Origin: Clonostachys chloroleuca
Taxonomy: Eukaryota > Ascomycota > Sordariomycetes > Hypocreales > Bionectriaceae
Direction: 5' to 3'
NCBI GenBank assembly: GCA_037952775.1
Contig: JBANAY010000003.1
Span: forward strand, 15,748,001 to 15,812,000
DNA: 64,000 nt
Positions 46,248-57,764 of this stretch are shown here, piece after piece. The notes beneath the pieces are model-generated. The model saw only the letters and a program-made list of their open reading frames with translations, was not told where the DNA came from and ran no database searches. Numbering within the stretch: the first letter of the stretch is position 1; the number at the start of each line of letters is the position of its first letter. The position numbers were made by a program, and so were the translations under genes.

Positions 46248-47164
46248 TTTGCAAAGGATGCTTCAACCCTGGGTTGGCATGGAATGAAACCTCAAGGAGC
46301 AACGTACCCTCCAGTAATTATAGTCTTCTCCAAACTTGCAGAAATCCCCAGCCTCCACAAACCCCCCGCAGGAGGCGTAAGCTAACCTAATCTCATCCGA
46401 TTTGACCTTCAGGCTAATAAACGAATGCCCCATGGAGATCAGGGGAGGAACCGATAAAAGGGTCTTCCCAGCAACGTTTCCCCAGTTGCAGTGCGTGGTA
46501 AGGTATGATTGCAGCGCTAGTTTGGTGGTTTGTTGACAGGGATATGCGAGCCCAGTCTGACAATCCGTTTATTGGTGGAAAAAACGATCATTTGGGAATA
46601 ATTTCTTACGCTGGGCACTCCACTCGATATCTCCCCGGCTAATATCCAAATTCCTGAAGAAAACAAACCTATCACCGTTTGGACCAGGCTATTGTATACT
46701 ACAGGGATTAGAAAAAGATCAACGGCAGCTTAGGATTACGCTCAATGGAAAATTAAGTTCCGAAATAATTCTTTACGTTAATAATTTCGAGACACTTATT
46801 TACGAAGCCAAATGAGAAAAGAGAGAATGCCCCAGGTACAACCGCCCGATCCAAGTCACAGACGTTAGCTACGGGATGAAAATATAACTAAGGCTTGAAA
46901 TTTCGCGGCGTATGAAATACTTACGTTGCAGGAGCGTGAGCTAGGTCAAGTTTTGAACTCGTTGCTCTAACAAACAGCAGTCAATCTTTAAGGAATCGCC
47001 ACAATCTCTCGCATCCACCTAAAACCTCCTTGGATTACGTGCTGTAGGGGCCTATTTGTACGCTCGTTTCATTCTCATTCTGTGATCAATAAGCCTGGCA
47101 ACACTAGCAACTAGTATGACTTGTAACGTAACATCCAACCTTCTTCCATGTACACCACTTCGTC
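46248..47164. other. Promoter region of the exo-polygalacturonase
   Basis: No gene seen. A CGAAATAATTCTTTACGTTAAT stretch near 46757 resembles GGAATAATTCTTTGCGTTTAT near 33397, a short dispersed similarity of unknown meaning. Confidence 0.4.
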
Positions 47165-48970
47165 TCAGGACTCATCCACAATCAGAATTGCTCTGAAGTC
47201 TGAAGGGTCCAAAACTGGTTCGCTAGAGCCAAACGAATATATCCCGTACATGGCTCCACAGAATGCTCCTCCAACAGGAGGGAAAATAGTCAGCGACTCT
47301 GATGCAACTGTGGTGTTTATTTCGGAGTTCGTTGACTGCAGGCTTAATGTGTAGTCTGTTGGCTTCGATTGGATCGATAGCTTTACTGGTAAAGAAGAGT
47401 CAAAGTCCTTCCCAGCATCCAACAATGGGTAGGTAACCTGTTTATCACAGATTTAGTATTGAGAAGCTCCACAAGTGTCCAATGATCAATTTAGATCTTA
47501 CCTTAAACTCTCCATTGGTTCCTGTCGGCTTACGAAGGATAAGTGTCTGCTTATAGCCGACGCTGTCTGAATCCTTGACTGCAGTGACACCAATTGATGC
47601 AAAGGAGTATTGATTCCACCAAAGCACAACCCCGGATTCATAGCCCACCCTAGTGGGACGAAAGTTCATTAAAGTGATGAATTTCTCGTTGTAAGAAGAT
47701 TGCTTGCGAAGCAGCAGGGCGGGTGACTCAGGAGAAGTAAGGTTGTAGCAGTTGCCGTATATCCTGAGTACACCCGGCTCTTCGGTTAATGTATAGCAGG
47801 TTTTGATCGGAGTATCTAGATGCACACAGTGAGTACTAGCCTTCTGAACATTCGCTTTAGGGTGATGCCGTTCTTACTTTTATGATACCATCCAAGCTCA
47901 AGTTCTGACTTATCGAGATTTGCCTTCCACTTCACTCCACCACCAAATTCGACGCTGGACAACTGCTCGATTGGTTTACGTCCAGATGTCCGAAGTGTGA
48001 CATTCTGGCCGTCATTAAAAATTGGCCAATCATCCTTCCAGTCCACCTTCACAAGGAAAGTTTCACGGCCCATGGGGGGCTCCAGCCACTTATTGTCCTG
48101 ATTCTTGGCCGGCCGTACTCCCAGCATTACCGCCCACCAGTCTCCATCCCCATCCTCGAAAACATCACAATGACCAGTTCGCTGCACCTCCTCATCCGGG
48201 CCGTTGTACCAAAGGGCCTTCCCCTGTCCCTCCCAGGGGCCATACGGCCCCTCAGTACTGCGAAAAGCCCACTCCTGGTGCCCTGCTTCTGTTCCACCTT
48301 CTGCAGTGAACAGGTAGTAGTATTTTCCCTTCTTGATTATGTGGGAGCCTTCCGAGACACCCAAAGGTGTCGACCGGATCAACTTGGGCGGCGTAAGCGT
48401 TCGGCCGCTCGGAAGATCGATCTCGGAGATGTGAATGGCAAAGTCTTTCAACTTCAGCCCAGGGGTTCTCTCCTTCATCCGAACAGTCGTCGAAAGATAC
48501 ACCTTGCCGTCATCATCCCAGAACAAGTCTTGGTCGAACCCGGGGTTATCAAAGTACACAGGCTCTGACCAAGCGGAATCATCCCAGATGTTGTCAGTGT
48601 AGACATAGAACCCTCGCGGGAATATCCTCTCATCCACCACCGGGCGATACCTTTGAAACACCCCATTCGTAAGATACCATCTCTTCTCGCTGGCTCGGTA
48701 TCGCAGGGTGCTTGCCCAGGAACCGGCACCAGGCTCTACCGTGCGCATATCTATCTGGCTCCGGCGGTTGAGTGCATGGCCAATCAGGTCCCAGTTAATC
48801 AAATCCTCGGAATGATAAATGGCCGCGCCAGGGAAATATTCGAACGTAGACGTCGACAGAAAGTACTGCGCAGGCTTCGTTCCCGTGGCGGGAACCACGC
48901 AGACGGTCGGATCCGGGTTGAACCCTTGGATCACCGGGTTGGTGAAGAAGGCTTCGGCGGAGTCAGCCAT
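47165..48970 (-). CDS. GH43 glycosidase (beta-xylosidase/arabinofuranosidase type)
   Basis: Three exons on the minus strand, 48970-47878, 47815-47502 and 47437-47165, totalling 1680 bases and 559 residues. The five-bladed propeller catalytic residues are visible: Asp20 in GFNPDPTVC (base), Asp146 in PGFDQDLFWDDDG (pKa modulator) and Glu207 in SEGSHIIKKGKYYYL (acid). The C-terminal 200 residues (ALLLRKQSSYN, SGVVLWWNQYSFASIG) form the beta-sandwich module usual in such fungal enzymes. No signal peptide precedes the propeller, so it may be intracellular and act on imported xylo- or arabino-oligosaccharides. A CTATATAG element sits about 110 bases upstream of the start. It runs in tandem with the exo-polygalacturonase, consistent with a pectin/hemicellulose utilisation neighbourhood. 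Exact substrate not deducible. Confidence 0.9.
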
Positions 48971-49441
48971 CGCTATCGCGTATCTACAGATGACAGTACA
49001 CTAACTACTGCTGTAGCTAGCAGAATAAGAATCAGCGACGAAGCTGCATGTCGTCAACGAGGTGGTACGTCATGGGCTATATAGAAAGGTGAGGAGCAAT
49101 TATTCCACCAATAGACGCCCTCGCGCTCGAAACCCCGCTGAGGCTCTGTTCGAATTTACCGACGGCTGTTTGCGAGTCGTATCAGAGTATAAACAGAGGT
49201 TTCAACTTATTCTAGAATTTGTTTTCTCGTCCTCTTTTCGTGGATGTTGATTCCAGCTTGGGTGTACTTTAAGTGGGTGGGGAGGCCTTCAGCCAGAGGT
49301 AATTAATGACGGGAAATCATGTGTTTTATGAGCTCATGAATCGCAACTATGTAACTATGTCAACGCTGTACTTTCCTCATCATAATAAATACTAAGGTAC
49401 TGCACGATTAGACGACCATTCCATCCCCCTTCCATCCGCTA
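48971..49441. other. Intergenic region between GH43 and MFS genes
   Basis: 5' flank of GH43 and 3' flank of the MFS permease. No gene. Confidence 0.5.
49077..49084 (-). promoter_or_regulatory. TATA-like element of the GH43 gene
   Basis: Palindromic CTATATAG about 110 bases upstream of the GH43 start codon. Inferred from position. Confidence 0.35.
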
Positions 49442-50947
49442 CTAAGACTCAACCTTCTCTTTCACGCTGTAAGCGGGAACTGGAACATCATCCACCTCGT
49501 GCTTCAGGTTACCCTCTCCCATCTCACCGTCCCATCCATTTTCGATCAGATACTGCCTGAATTTCTCATCGCTCTCCGCCAAATCATCCCCCTTGACGTC
49601 AGGCACGAAGAAATAAGTGACAACCACACCAACCACACCGCAGATGGCAGCGATGATAAAAGTCCACTTCTTGCCGAGGTTTGTCTGGATTGGCGTGAAG
49701 GCTTGGGTACCGACGGCTGCACCAACCTTACCCAGGGCCGCGCTGATTCCATAGCAGGTTCCACGAACGCTGGTGGCATAGCTCTCGGAAGAGAGGAGAC
49801 CAAGCATGTCACCGGGACCCATGTTTCCAGAGCTCTGCATGAGACCGTAGAAGACGACAAAGAGGGCAGTGATTTTTGTAATCTGGTCGTAGGCGCAGCC
49901 AATAATCAGCCCGAAGACGAGATACCCTGTGAAGCCGATCATCATGGTGTTCTTGCGCCCGACGCGGTCGCATAAGAATGCGCCGAGGAACACGCCAGGG
50001 AGAGCGATCGCACCGAGCAGCAACTGCCACTCTGCCGTGTGGAGAAGGTTGTTTCCACCTGTTGGAACGACAGAGGCGAGAATTGTGCCGGAGAAGACGC
50101 CGTTGGGGAAAGTGACAAAGTCATAGAGGAACCAGGCACTACAGGTGCCGACGAGAGTCTTCCAGTAGTAGCGCAGAACGAGGAGATAGGGTACTCGTCG
50201 CTTGATGGCACCAGCACGGTACAGCTTCGAGTTGATCATTTTGAGTCGGAAGTAGAAGACGCTCAGGGGCAGGATGATGCCGATGCCGAAGCAGACCCTC
50301 CATACTGTTGATAGATGGTCGGACCCGGCGGCAGAAAGAACGATCATGAAGACGGACACGGCGAGAGGACCTCCAAAAGATAGGGGAAGGTTGGTTACCA
50401 GAATGAAGATAGGACCGCGGTTCTTGGGGGCATGCTCGTTGGCGGACTCAGAGGCGGAAGTGCTGCTGGCAGGATACTCGCCACCAGCACCAAATCCAAC
50501 GATACCACGGGAGACTGTGAGCATCCAGAACATGCCGTCGATAGTCACACCGTGAGAAGCGGTGGCAAGGATACCACCTATGACAATACAGAGGGTTGTC
50601 AGAACAATTGCTGTTTTGCGGCCCATGTAGTCGCATGTTAGACCGATCGCGACCTGGCCCAAGACTTCTCCCACAAGCAGCGCATTGGATACCCGAGTGC
50701 TAACAGTGGATGTGTATTCGGTTGGGTATTCCTGCTTGAAGAGGACGTTTGACATGGTCATGAGGTTGTTTTGGTAGCCATCCGAGATTAGAGCTGCTCC
50801 AGCGCAGATAATTGTGAAGATATCTGAGATGCGCTGGCGGGTGTCCGCAACTTTTCTCGAGCCACCCTCGGTATCATTGTGTTCCGATGAGGAGTTTTCC
50901 ACAGACATGCCTGAGGTGTTGACCTCGTTGGTAATCTTTTCGGCCAT
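49442..50947 (-). CDS. MFS permease, GIT1-like (glycerophosphodiester/phosphate family)
   Basis: Single exon, 501 residues, intact, ATG at 50947. Twelve hydrophobic segments flank the family motifs. Asp56 lies in ALISDGYQNNL. CDYMGRKTAIV is the MFS loop 2-3 motif, GFGAGGEYPASSTSASE is in helix 4, and CDRVGRKNTMM is the second copy of the loop motif. These are the marks of the phosphate:H+ symporter (PHS) branch, which includes the glycerophosphoinositol permease Git1. The C-terminal tail is acidic and cytosolic. By family it brings glycerophosphodiesters or phosphate across the plasma membrane, but fungal members of this branch are diverse, so I leave the substrate open. It lies upstream of GH43 on the same strand. 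Confidence 0.85.
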   Translation of the reverse strand: MAEKITNEVNTSGMSVENSSSEHNDTEGGSRKVADTRQRISDIFTIICAGAALISDGYQNNLMTMSNVLFKQEYPTEYTSTVSTRVSNALLVGEVLGQVAIGLTCDYMGRKTAIVLTTLCIVIGGILATASHGVTIDGMFWMLTVSRGIVGFGAGGEYPASSTSASESANEHAPKNRGPIFILVTNLPLSFGGPLAVSVFMIVLSAAGSDHLSTVWRVCFGIGIILPLSVFYFRLKMINSKLYRAGAIKRRVPYLLVLRYYWKTLVGTCSAWFLYDFVTFPNGVFSGTILASVVPTGGNNLLHTAEWQLLLGAIALPGVFLGAFLCDRVGRKNTMMIGFTGYLVFGLIIGCAYDQITKITALFVVFYGLMQSSGNMGPGDMLGLLSSESYATSVRGTCYGISAALGKVGAAVGTQAFTPIQTNLGKKWTFIIAAICGVVGVVVTYFFVPDVKGDDLAESDEKFRQYLIENGWDGEMGEGNLKHEVDDVPVPAYSVKEKVES

Positions 50948-52534
50948 GGCTTCGTTAGAGATTATCCTTTGTCGAGAAAGTGGATTTAGTCCTCAATATT
51001 GAGGCTTTATAGAAAAAACTTCGGCACCGCCAGGGTGATAACAATTATTTATGCATTAAACAAGTCAGCCATAACAGGGAAACATTTTTCGTACATAAAC
51101 CCACGTGGCAGCTTGATCTCTCGGTACAATATCTGAATTTCCACCGCAGTGGATGCCATCCTTTGTCCTGGTCTGACATCTCATACTGGCCAGTGCCGGT
51201 ATCCGTATATCGTGGGCCACATCAGACCCTCCTAAACGGCGTTGCAAACATACCAGGGCCCACTTCCCTCTCTCGCTCCGCGTTCAGATGAAATTTCTTC
51301 CTTATCAGGACTCAAGTTCACCGAAAAGTTCCTTCGATTCGGCCTGTGTGCCGTGTCTACCGGGGCTTCCTGGGGCAATAACCGGGGCCTCATCGCACTC
51401 ACGGTCGGCACTCATGCCCGTCATGGGGGAAGCGTCGTACGCACTCAAAGCACATGGCGGATTGCTGTAGTTTCATAGGCGGACTCGGCTAACGGCGCCG
51501 TGCCGAAGATCCACGGCTGATCCACAAAGCCATCACCGACATGATAGGAAATGAGTGAACGCAACGCTGGATATAAATCTGTAAAGGAAAACCACGCTCT
51601 AGGGGATCATGTTGCTAGTATCCTAGATTTTCCCAACGCTCGGGTTTACGCGTCATGGGATATCACACGCTGCTTTCTGACTTCTTGACTCATGGCATCC
51701 AACGACACAAGACGAGGGCGCCATATCGATAATTCGTAGGCTATCCGTTTAGAAAATGTTCCTTCTTCTCATGTGGATTTCTAGCCTGCGGGGGAGATTC
51801 CATTGCAATACATCAGGCCGGCTCTTACGCCACACTCTCACTCTCATTCTTGGATCATTCCAAATCTTCAAACTTGGGCCATTGTACCAGCAATAGATCT
51901 CATAATGAAAATCAGATGATGCGTGAACAGGGCCCATTAATTATCTCCCCTACACGATATAGCCCAACCTCCAAACAAATCCGTTCAAATTCATATCTCA
52001 CTCCCTCTCTCTCAACATAGCATTCCCAAATGGTCTGCTACCACGAGAATTACATGAGAGCAGTATAGTTTAGAGCTTGTGCTGCTACTGTATTTCCAGG
52101 ATAGATACCAGGGGATAGGTAGTAAGAGTGAATTTTGAGTATACCTCAAATTCGTATCAACATCAGAGATAATAAAAGCTTAAATAGCAGAATTTTGTCA
52201 CAGAATATAGAATATCAGACAGGTTCGGTGGTATCATCTGATGTGATGTGATGCTTTACAGATAATATGTTTGTTCCAAACAGACTTATTCATGCGTCAC
52301 CCACCATAGCTGCACTGTTTTTCAAGAGTCAGATTCAACAAATGGAATTCACAAAATTAATCATCTATAAACACGAATCGAATTTAATCATGTTGCAGTC
52401 GCCAAAAATTCCAAAGTCATCATTCCAAGCACAATCCATCATTAAAAAGCGTCCTCTAGTCCCATGTCCGAGGCCATATTCACGAGACGCCTCTCTATCA
52501 GCGAGTAGGAAGAACCCGCAATGAGAGTCTCTCC
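50948..52534. other. 1.6-kb intergenic region
   Basis: Promoter of the MFS gene on the left and 3' flank of the chitin deacetylase on the right. The middle (51960-52470) is A/T-rich. No gene recognised. Confidence 0.45.
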
Positions 52535-53420
52535 TTATTTGTACCAGTTAGCTGGGGAGTCGCCGAGACACTCGCCCACGGTAACGGCTGTTGGATTTGA
52601 AGCATTCGGTCAGTATTTGAAAGATGATCAAGACGGCACGAGAACAGTGTGCAAGGACAGAACATGAAATTCACTAACCTTGGAGTCCTCGGGACTGGAT
52701 AGAGGAGATCATGGCCGGAACGACCGTATTGGCCGTTGAGGCGTGCACGTCGTGCGCAAGAACAAGTCTGCCGCCGTTGTTGACACCATTGTTGAAGTTG
52801 TCAATGGCGACTTGCGGGCTGCCGGTGTTGGCCCAGTCGAGGGTGTCAACGTCAGAGTGGATGACCTTGAAGCCAAGGCCTCCGAGGGTCTGGAGATTCT
52901 CGGCGCTGACGCTGAAGTATGGTGGGCGCATGTAGGTGGGCGCCTTTCCGATGATGCTGTAGAGGGCATTGTCCAGCTCGTTCATCTGGTAGGTGACATC
53001 CCCGGGGCCAAGAGTTGCGAGGTCAGGGTGGGACCAGCTATGTGATGGCATACATGTAAGAAAATGCCTAGAGCATACACAAATGAGATGTGAATGTACA
53101 ACTTACGTGTGTGAGCCGACTTGGTGGCCCTCGTTAATCATGCGCTGGACGGTGCTCTGGTAATCCCAGATGGAAGCCCAGTTCTGTCCGTTGAGGAAGA
53201 AGGTGGCTCGCATACCAGCGGCACCCAGAGCACTGATAACCTGGTCAGTGTAGGCGAAGGGGCCGTCGTCAAAAGTCAGGGCGATGGTGTTGGGGACAGT
53301 GCAGCCATAGATGATAGTTCCAACGGGGACTTGGCGCTTATCAAGCTCAGGCTTGGAGACGGGAGAGGCGGCAGCCACAGCTGCCAGGGCGGAGCCCAGA
53401 AGATAAGATGTAAAGAGCAT
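52535..53420 (-). CDS. Chitin deacetylase / CE4 polysaccharide deacetylase
   Basis: Three exons on the minus strand, 53420-53107, 53037-52679 and 52587-52535, totalling 726 bases and 241 residues. A signal peptide (about 1-18) is followed by a Kex2-like site LDKR at 26-29. NodB motifs in order are TFDDGP (49-54; catalytic Asp and metal Asp), SHTWSHPDL with the metal ligands His104 and His108, RPPY, DVDTLDW and VLAHDVH. The last tiny exon encodes GECLGDSPANWYK, a typical C-terminus in mould enzymes. It would remove N-acetyl groups from chitin or chitooligosaccharides in the wall or outside the cell, with roles in wall remodelling and in avoiding chitin-triggered plant defence known for the family. 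Intact. No chitin-binding module. Confidence 0.92.
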
Positions 53421-56400
53421 GATGGCTATATAGAGCTATCACAGAAGGAGGATATATTGGTTGTTTGCGATTGTATGTATCGGTGATAAGGATTTATCAG
53501 AATATACAGATCGAGCTGGAGGAGCAAGAAATGAGCAGCCAAAGGCGCGAAGAGGCAATGAGTGAATGCTTGTTGCTGAGGATGATGAGAAGATAAAAGC
53601 ATGAAGAACGTCGTGCGAACGGCCCTGCTTTATACAATTTCGTGGACTCGCTCTCGACGAGACGAGACGACGTCGCCGCCAGCTGACCCAGCGTCATACT
53701 GCTTGGACTCACATACGAATCTCGCTTTCGAAACCCCCCGGCTCTCTTGTCTTTCCAACGCTCAGCCGGTGGAAATCACCCGCTTGCCATGTCTCTCCGC
53801 AAGCGCGCCAAGAAACGCCGCCGCCAACCTCTTTTCGTGTCTGTGGCGGGCGAGAAAGATCATACTACTCCAGGGCCCAGAGCCGGTACGAGAAACAGGG
53901 TGGGGGAAGGCATCCAGTCAGCTACATCATGTGAATTTGATGGAGGGTGGACTGTTCGCTGTTCCTCCAAGTTCGCTCACAGACAGGGCTGGCTAACCCC
54001 ATTTCATGCCGTCATCCCCACTGGATTCGCGTTGAGCTGAAGCTGGTGTTGTCGATCAATTCACTTATTCTAAGCGACGGGGGACTACCTTGTTAGTTGC
54101 AGCTCGTAAAAGAAAAAAAGAGGGACACAGGTGTCCGAGCGGGGAAGAAGTAAAGCACGAATCGCTCAGGGGTCCAAGACAAAGACGCGGAAGAACAAGC
54201 AAATAAGAAAAGAAGCTTAGCGATATGGTTGGCCGGGGTCGGGGTAGCTGGAAGATACCTGCATATGCGAGTGTCCCAACTCATTTACCACGGGTTAGTG
54301 CCGCATGGGTGCCGTGTGTCTCGGACTCGGTCGCCCGTATCTTGGCCTGGCGTCCGCCGGTCGGGCAGGTCTCTGGCTCTGTCAGCAACAATGTATGTTG
54401 AGGCGCAGGAGCTGGTGAGATAACGGTAGGTTCGGGTCTCAGTCGGAAAGGTGGGCGAATTAGACAGGATGGAGTCGTTCGTTCCAGCCAAGCCACTATG
54501 GCATTGTTCCGTTTAACGGCAAAGGCTTCAGAGTGACTGGAGTTGACTTCATGTACCTACTTCCCGATAATCTCATCAGAGGGGGGCACCATGACGGATG
54601 ATTGATGGGTGGACAGCAAATACACGGCCTCCGATCCAATATGCAGCGGGTTCGTCATACACTCGTCCATCCGTCCATCTATCATCATGCACCTAGCTCC
54701 TAACTAGGCCACGCGAGCAAACAAGGATAAACAATCATGGGATGTCTGCCGCCGAGACAGGGGGCACCACAGTATAAGGCTCAAACTCGCATGGGAAGGG
54801 TCACTAGACTCAGCGTGCCAGGGCCAGTAAACCAACCTAGGAGGGGTGTGCAGGCCAGCCCTCTACGATTAATCCGCGGCACGTCCTTGGACAAGAAAAA
54901 TGCGGGATGTGGGCTCGTGTGGTAGCATTTCAGGGGAGGCCCCCTTGACGCCTGAAGCTCCCGAAAGTACCGACCGGCTGGCCTACGATCGATACGACAT
55001 CAACCGTAGCGTTTGTGTGTTTGTGTACTTGGTGGCCTGGGGGCTAGTGTCGCTGTTTAACACGACAGTTACACACGTTGCCCTAGACATTGCATGCCAG
55101 TTTTCACCTGCATATCAGCCAGCCTCCTCTCGCTCAATTCAATGCCGTTTCTCACCACAGCAGGCTGGCAGTCAGAGAGCTTACGGTACAGGTCATCAAG
55201 CATATTATCTCCAGATGGGTAACGTGCCCCAACAAGGACTTTGGGCTGTAGGTTGCATGACTGTTGTCTGTCACAAAATGCAGTTCACAGTTTCTCGGCG
55301 CAGTGATGCCTCCACCCACACAGAAGCGGGATTGTGCTTAGGTATGAACATGAGCAGCTGACGGCCGTGCGCTTTTCATTACATCTACGACGTGGCGCAA
55401 GAAGAAAGTGACCAGCGACAGCGAGTCGGGTAGGTTTGGTGCCTTACATTGCCTATCGAGCCGTGCGATGGCGCCGCCGCTGGCGTCAATCTAGACCATC
55501 ACGAGATGAAAAAAGGAATAACCCGTTCGCAAATGACCAGGGCGTTCACCATGTACAAATACGTGGCCCCGTGTCGGACAACAAGGCGACCGGCAACCAT
55601 CTGATGATCGGTCGGACGCGGGTAGATGATTAGTATCCGGGCGTGAACGAATGCGAAAAGGCGGGCGCAATGGCGCTTTGGTCTTCTTGACTCCATGTGA
55701 AGCATGTTGGGTGATTTATTGGTGATTTCATGCGACAGAGAGCAAGATTACCCTCAGCACAGCTGGAGCCCGAGCGCCACCATGGGGGTGGGAGGGAAAA
55801 GAAAGCAGGCAAGACATCAACTACTGAACCGTTGAGCCAGAAGTGGCGGTCTGGGTCATCAGGCAGGCTTCAATAGCACACTCCTCTCACTGTGTTACAC
55901 ATTCATCTGCAGCTCATCCACAGCCCCAGCCTGATACATGGCTGATGGCGCGCCTGAGCAGGGATTCGCGCTGTTATCACCCGCAGATGATCGATTGGAC
56001 ATCAGCACCGGCGGGCTAGGCTCGGGCAGCTTCCCAGGAGTAATGAGCTTCAGCCAGCCACTTTCTTGTCGTATAATGTCTTCAAATTGAGCCAGGAGAC
56101 ATCCGGATGGCTGTACCAGAGATAGCTGGCGCCAGGGGACACTGCCCCAGACATCGCCCTGGTTGGTTACATTCTAAGATTTGATCGGGTCCACTACGAC
56201 TGAGACACGGAAAGCAATTAGATTGCGCAGTGGCCTTGTGATTCTGGAAGCAGTCTGACAAACCACCGCTGGTCGAGGCATGTCAACGCCTCAGACAGAC
56301 AGGCGCATGATGTTTTTTTTTTTTTTCAAATAATCCCTGCGCTTGATTCTCCCGGCACCCTCTCGCTTATTACCAAATGGCAGATTCCGGTGAAGGCAAT

Positions 56401-57764
56401 TCTGCCCGAATGATTCGTGGTGCGTAAGATTACACCACCCCTCTCTGGCGGAACACATCCGCGTGATGCCGAGACCGACGCCCTACAGTTGATGCCTACC
56501 CTAGAGCCCACCATTTCAAATAAGAACTCTCCTCGAGATCATTACTCGGACTTTTTAACAGCCGCGGAGATATTCGTATGCTTTCCAGGAAACCTAATGG
56601 CAGTAAATTATTTCATGCTTAAAGTCTCATCTCCGAGTAGGGTTCCATTGCACATTTTCAACCCCCCTACCAACATCTAACCCAAAGCTTTTTAGATAAT
56701 CATGCGTGATGCTACTTCTCGTTGATCACCAACCAGCACTATCTCACGATGACGCCGATCAATCACAAAGGCTATATTGGAAGATGGCAGTTACACTGTA
56801 ATACCAATTTAGAAATCCACAACTCCATCGGGGTCATTCCTGAATCAGCATTTTGTCGGCCATTGATATTAATACGTGTGCCCGTCACGTTTGATTCTCA
56901 CTGCATGCGAGAGACACGGAGGACTTTGGCTGATCATGAGATTGACTTTTACTCCTGCTTACCTAGGATTTAAGCTTCTACACAACCCCCTGCTTATCCA
57001 GAGTTGACAACCGTCCGGTCATATTTAATACTGTCACTGGTCTGCTTACCAACATTGGAACATCTGTAGTTGGCAGACACAGTCATCGAGTGTAACATGA
57101 CATTAGAAAGGCAAAAGTGCCATGCTCTCACTGGATATGAATTCTTATCACCGCTTTATCTGACTCCTTTTTTTGTTGTTGATAAGATGTACGTGAAAAT
57201 GCATATCTCACCATTGAACGGTCCTCAGTATTCGATACTGTATGCAGAAGAGACGAGCAGTAGTTGACCCATACGTTACTCCAAACCCAGGTTTCTTGTA
57301 AGATGACAGCGAGAAAGCCTTAATTATTATTAGCCGAATGATCCGACGAAGGGTTACCCAAGGTATTGGTGGCGAAAGTAGTTCGGCTGATTTGATGGAG
57401 CACGCTGGAAGGTCAAAAATATTCCCTAAAATTGGGACTCTGAGATGCCTTCAAGGGGCCCCTGTAACCGGCCTTGCCCTCGTTTGGTTTCACGCTGTTC
57501 TACTAAAAGTATGTTCCGAGGCAACACTGCATCCTTGCTTGCTGATGGGATGGGTGATATCATCTGGCCAGATTATATAATCGCTCATGTCGTCAGATTG
57601 CTGTATGCCCTCATAATTTCCAGGCAGCAGCCCCGCACGCTACTGCATGTGCAATAATCAAATACCCGCTGCACGTTGGTTCCCTCCGCAGTTAGTATTG
57701 CAAACAGCTGTCCATCTGGTCGGCTGCCGTCGTCAAGTCAGGACTTTTGAACCTCATTTTGGCC
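53421..57764. other. 4.3-kb stretch without recognisable genes
   Basis: The left 250 bases are the chitin deacetylase promoter. Elsewhere only short frames with no family resemblance were found, and no RNA gene or transposon could be recognised. A run of 14 T lies at about 56313-56326. Confidence 0.45.
53628..53634 (-). promoter_or_regulatory. TATA-like element of the chitin deacetylase gene
   Basis: TATAAAG on the minus strand, about 210 bases upstream of the ATG. Inferred from position. Confidence 0.35.

Noticed and set aside
54900..55361. 153-codon plus-strand frame
   Set aside because: No recognisable motif or splice context, and no supporting composition; treated as chance.
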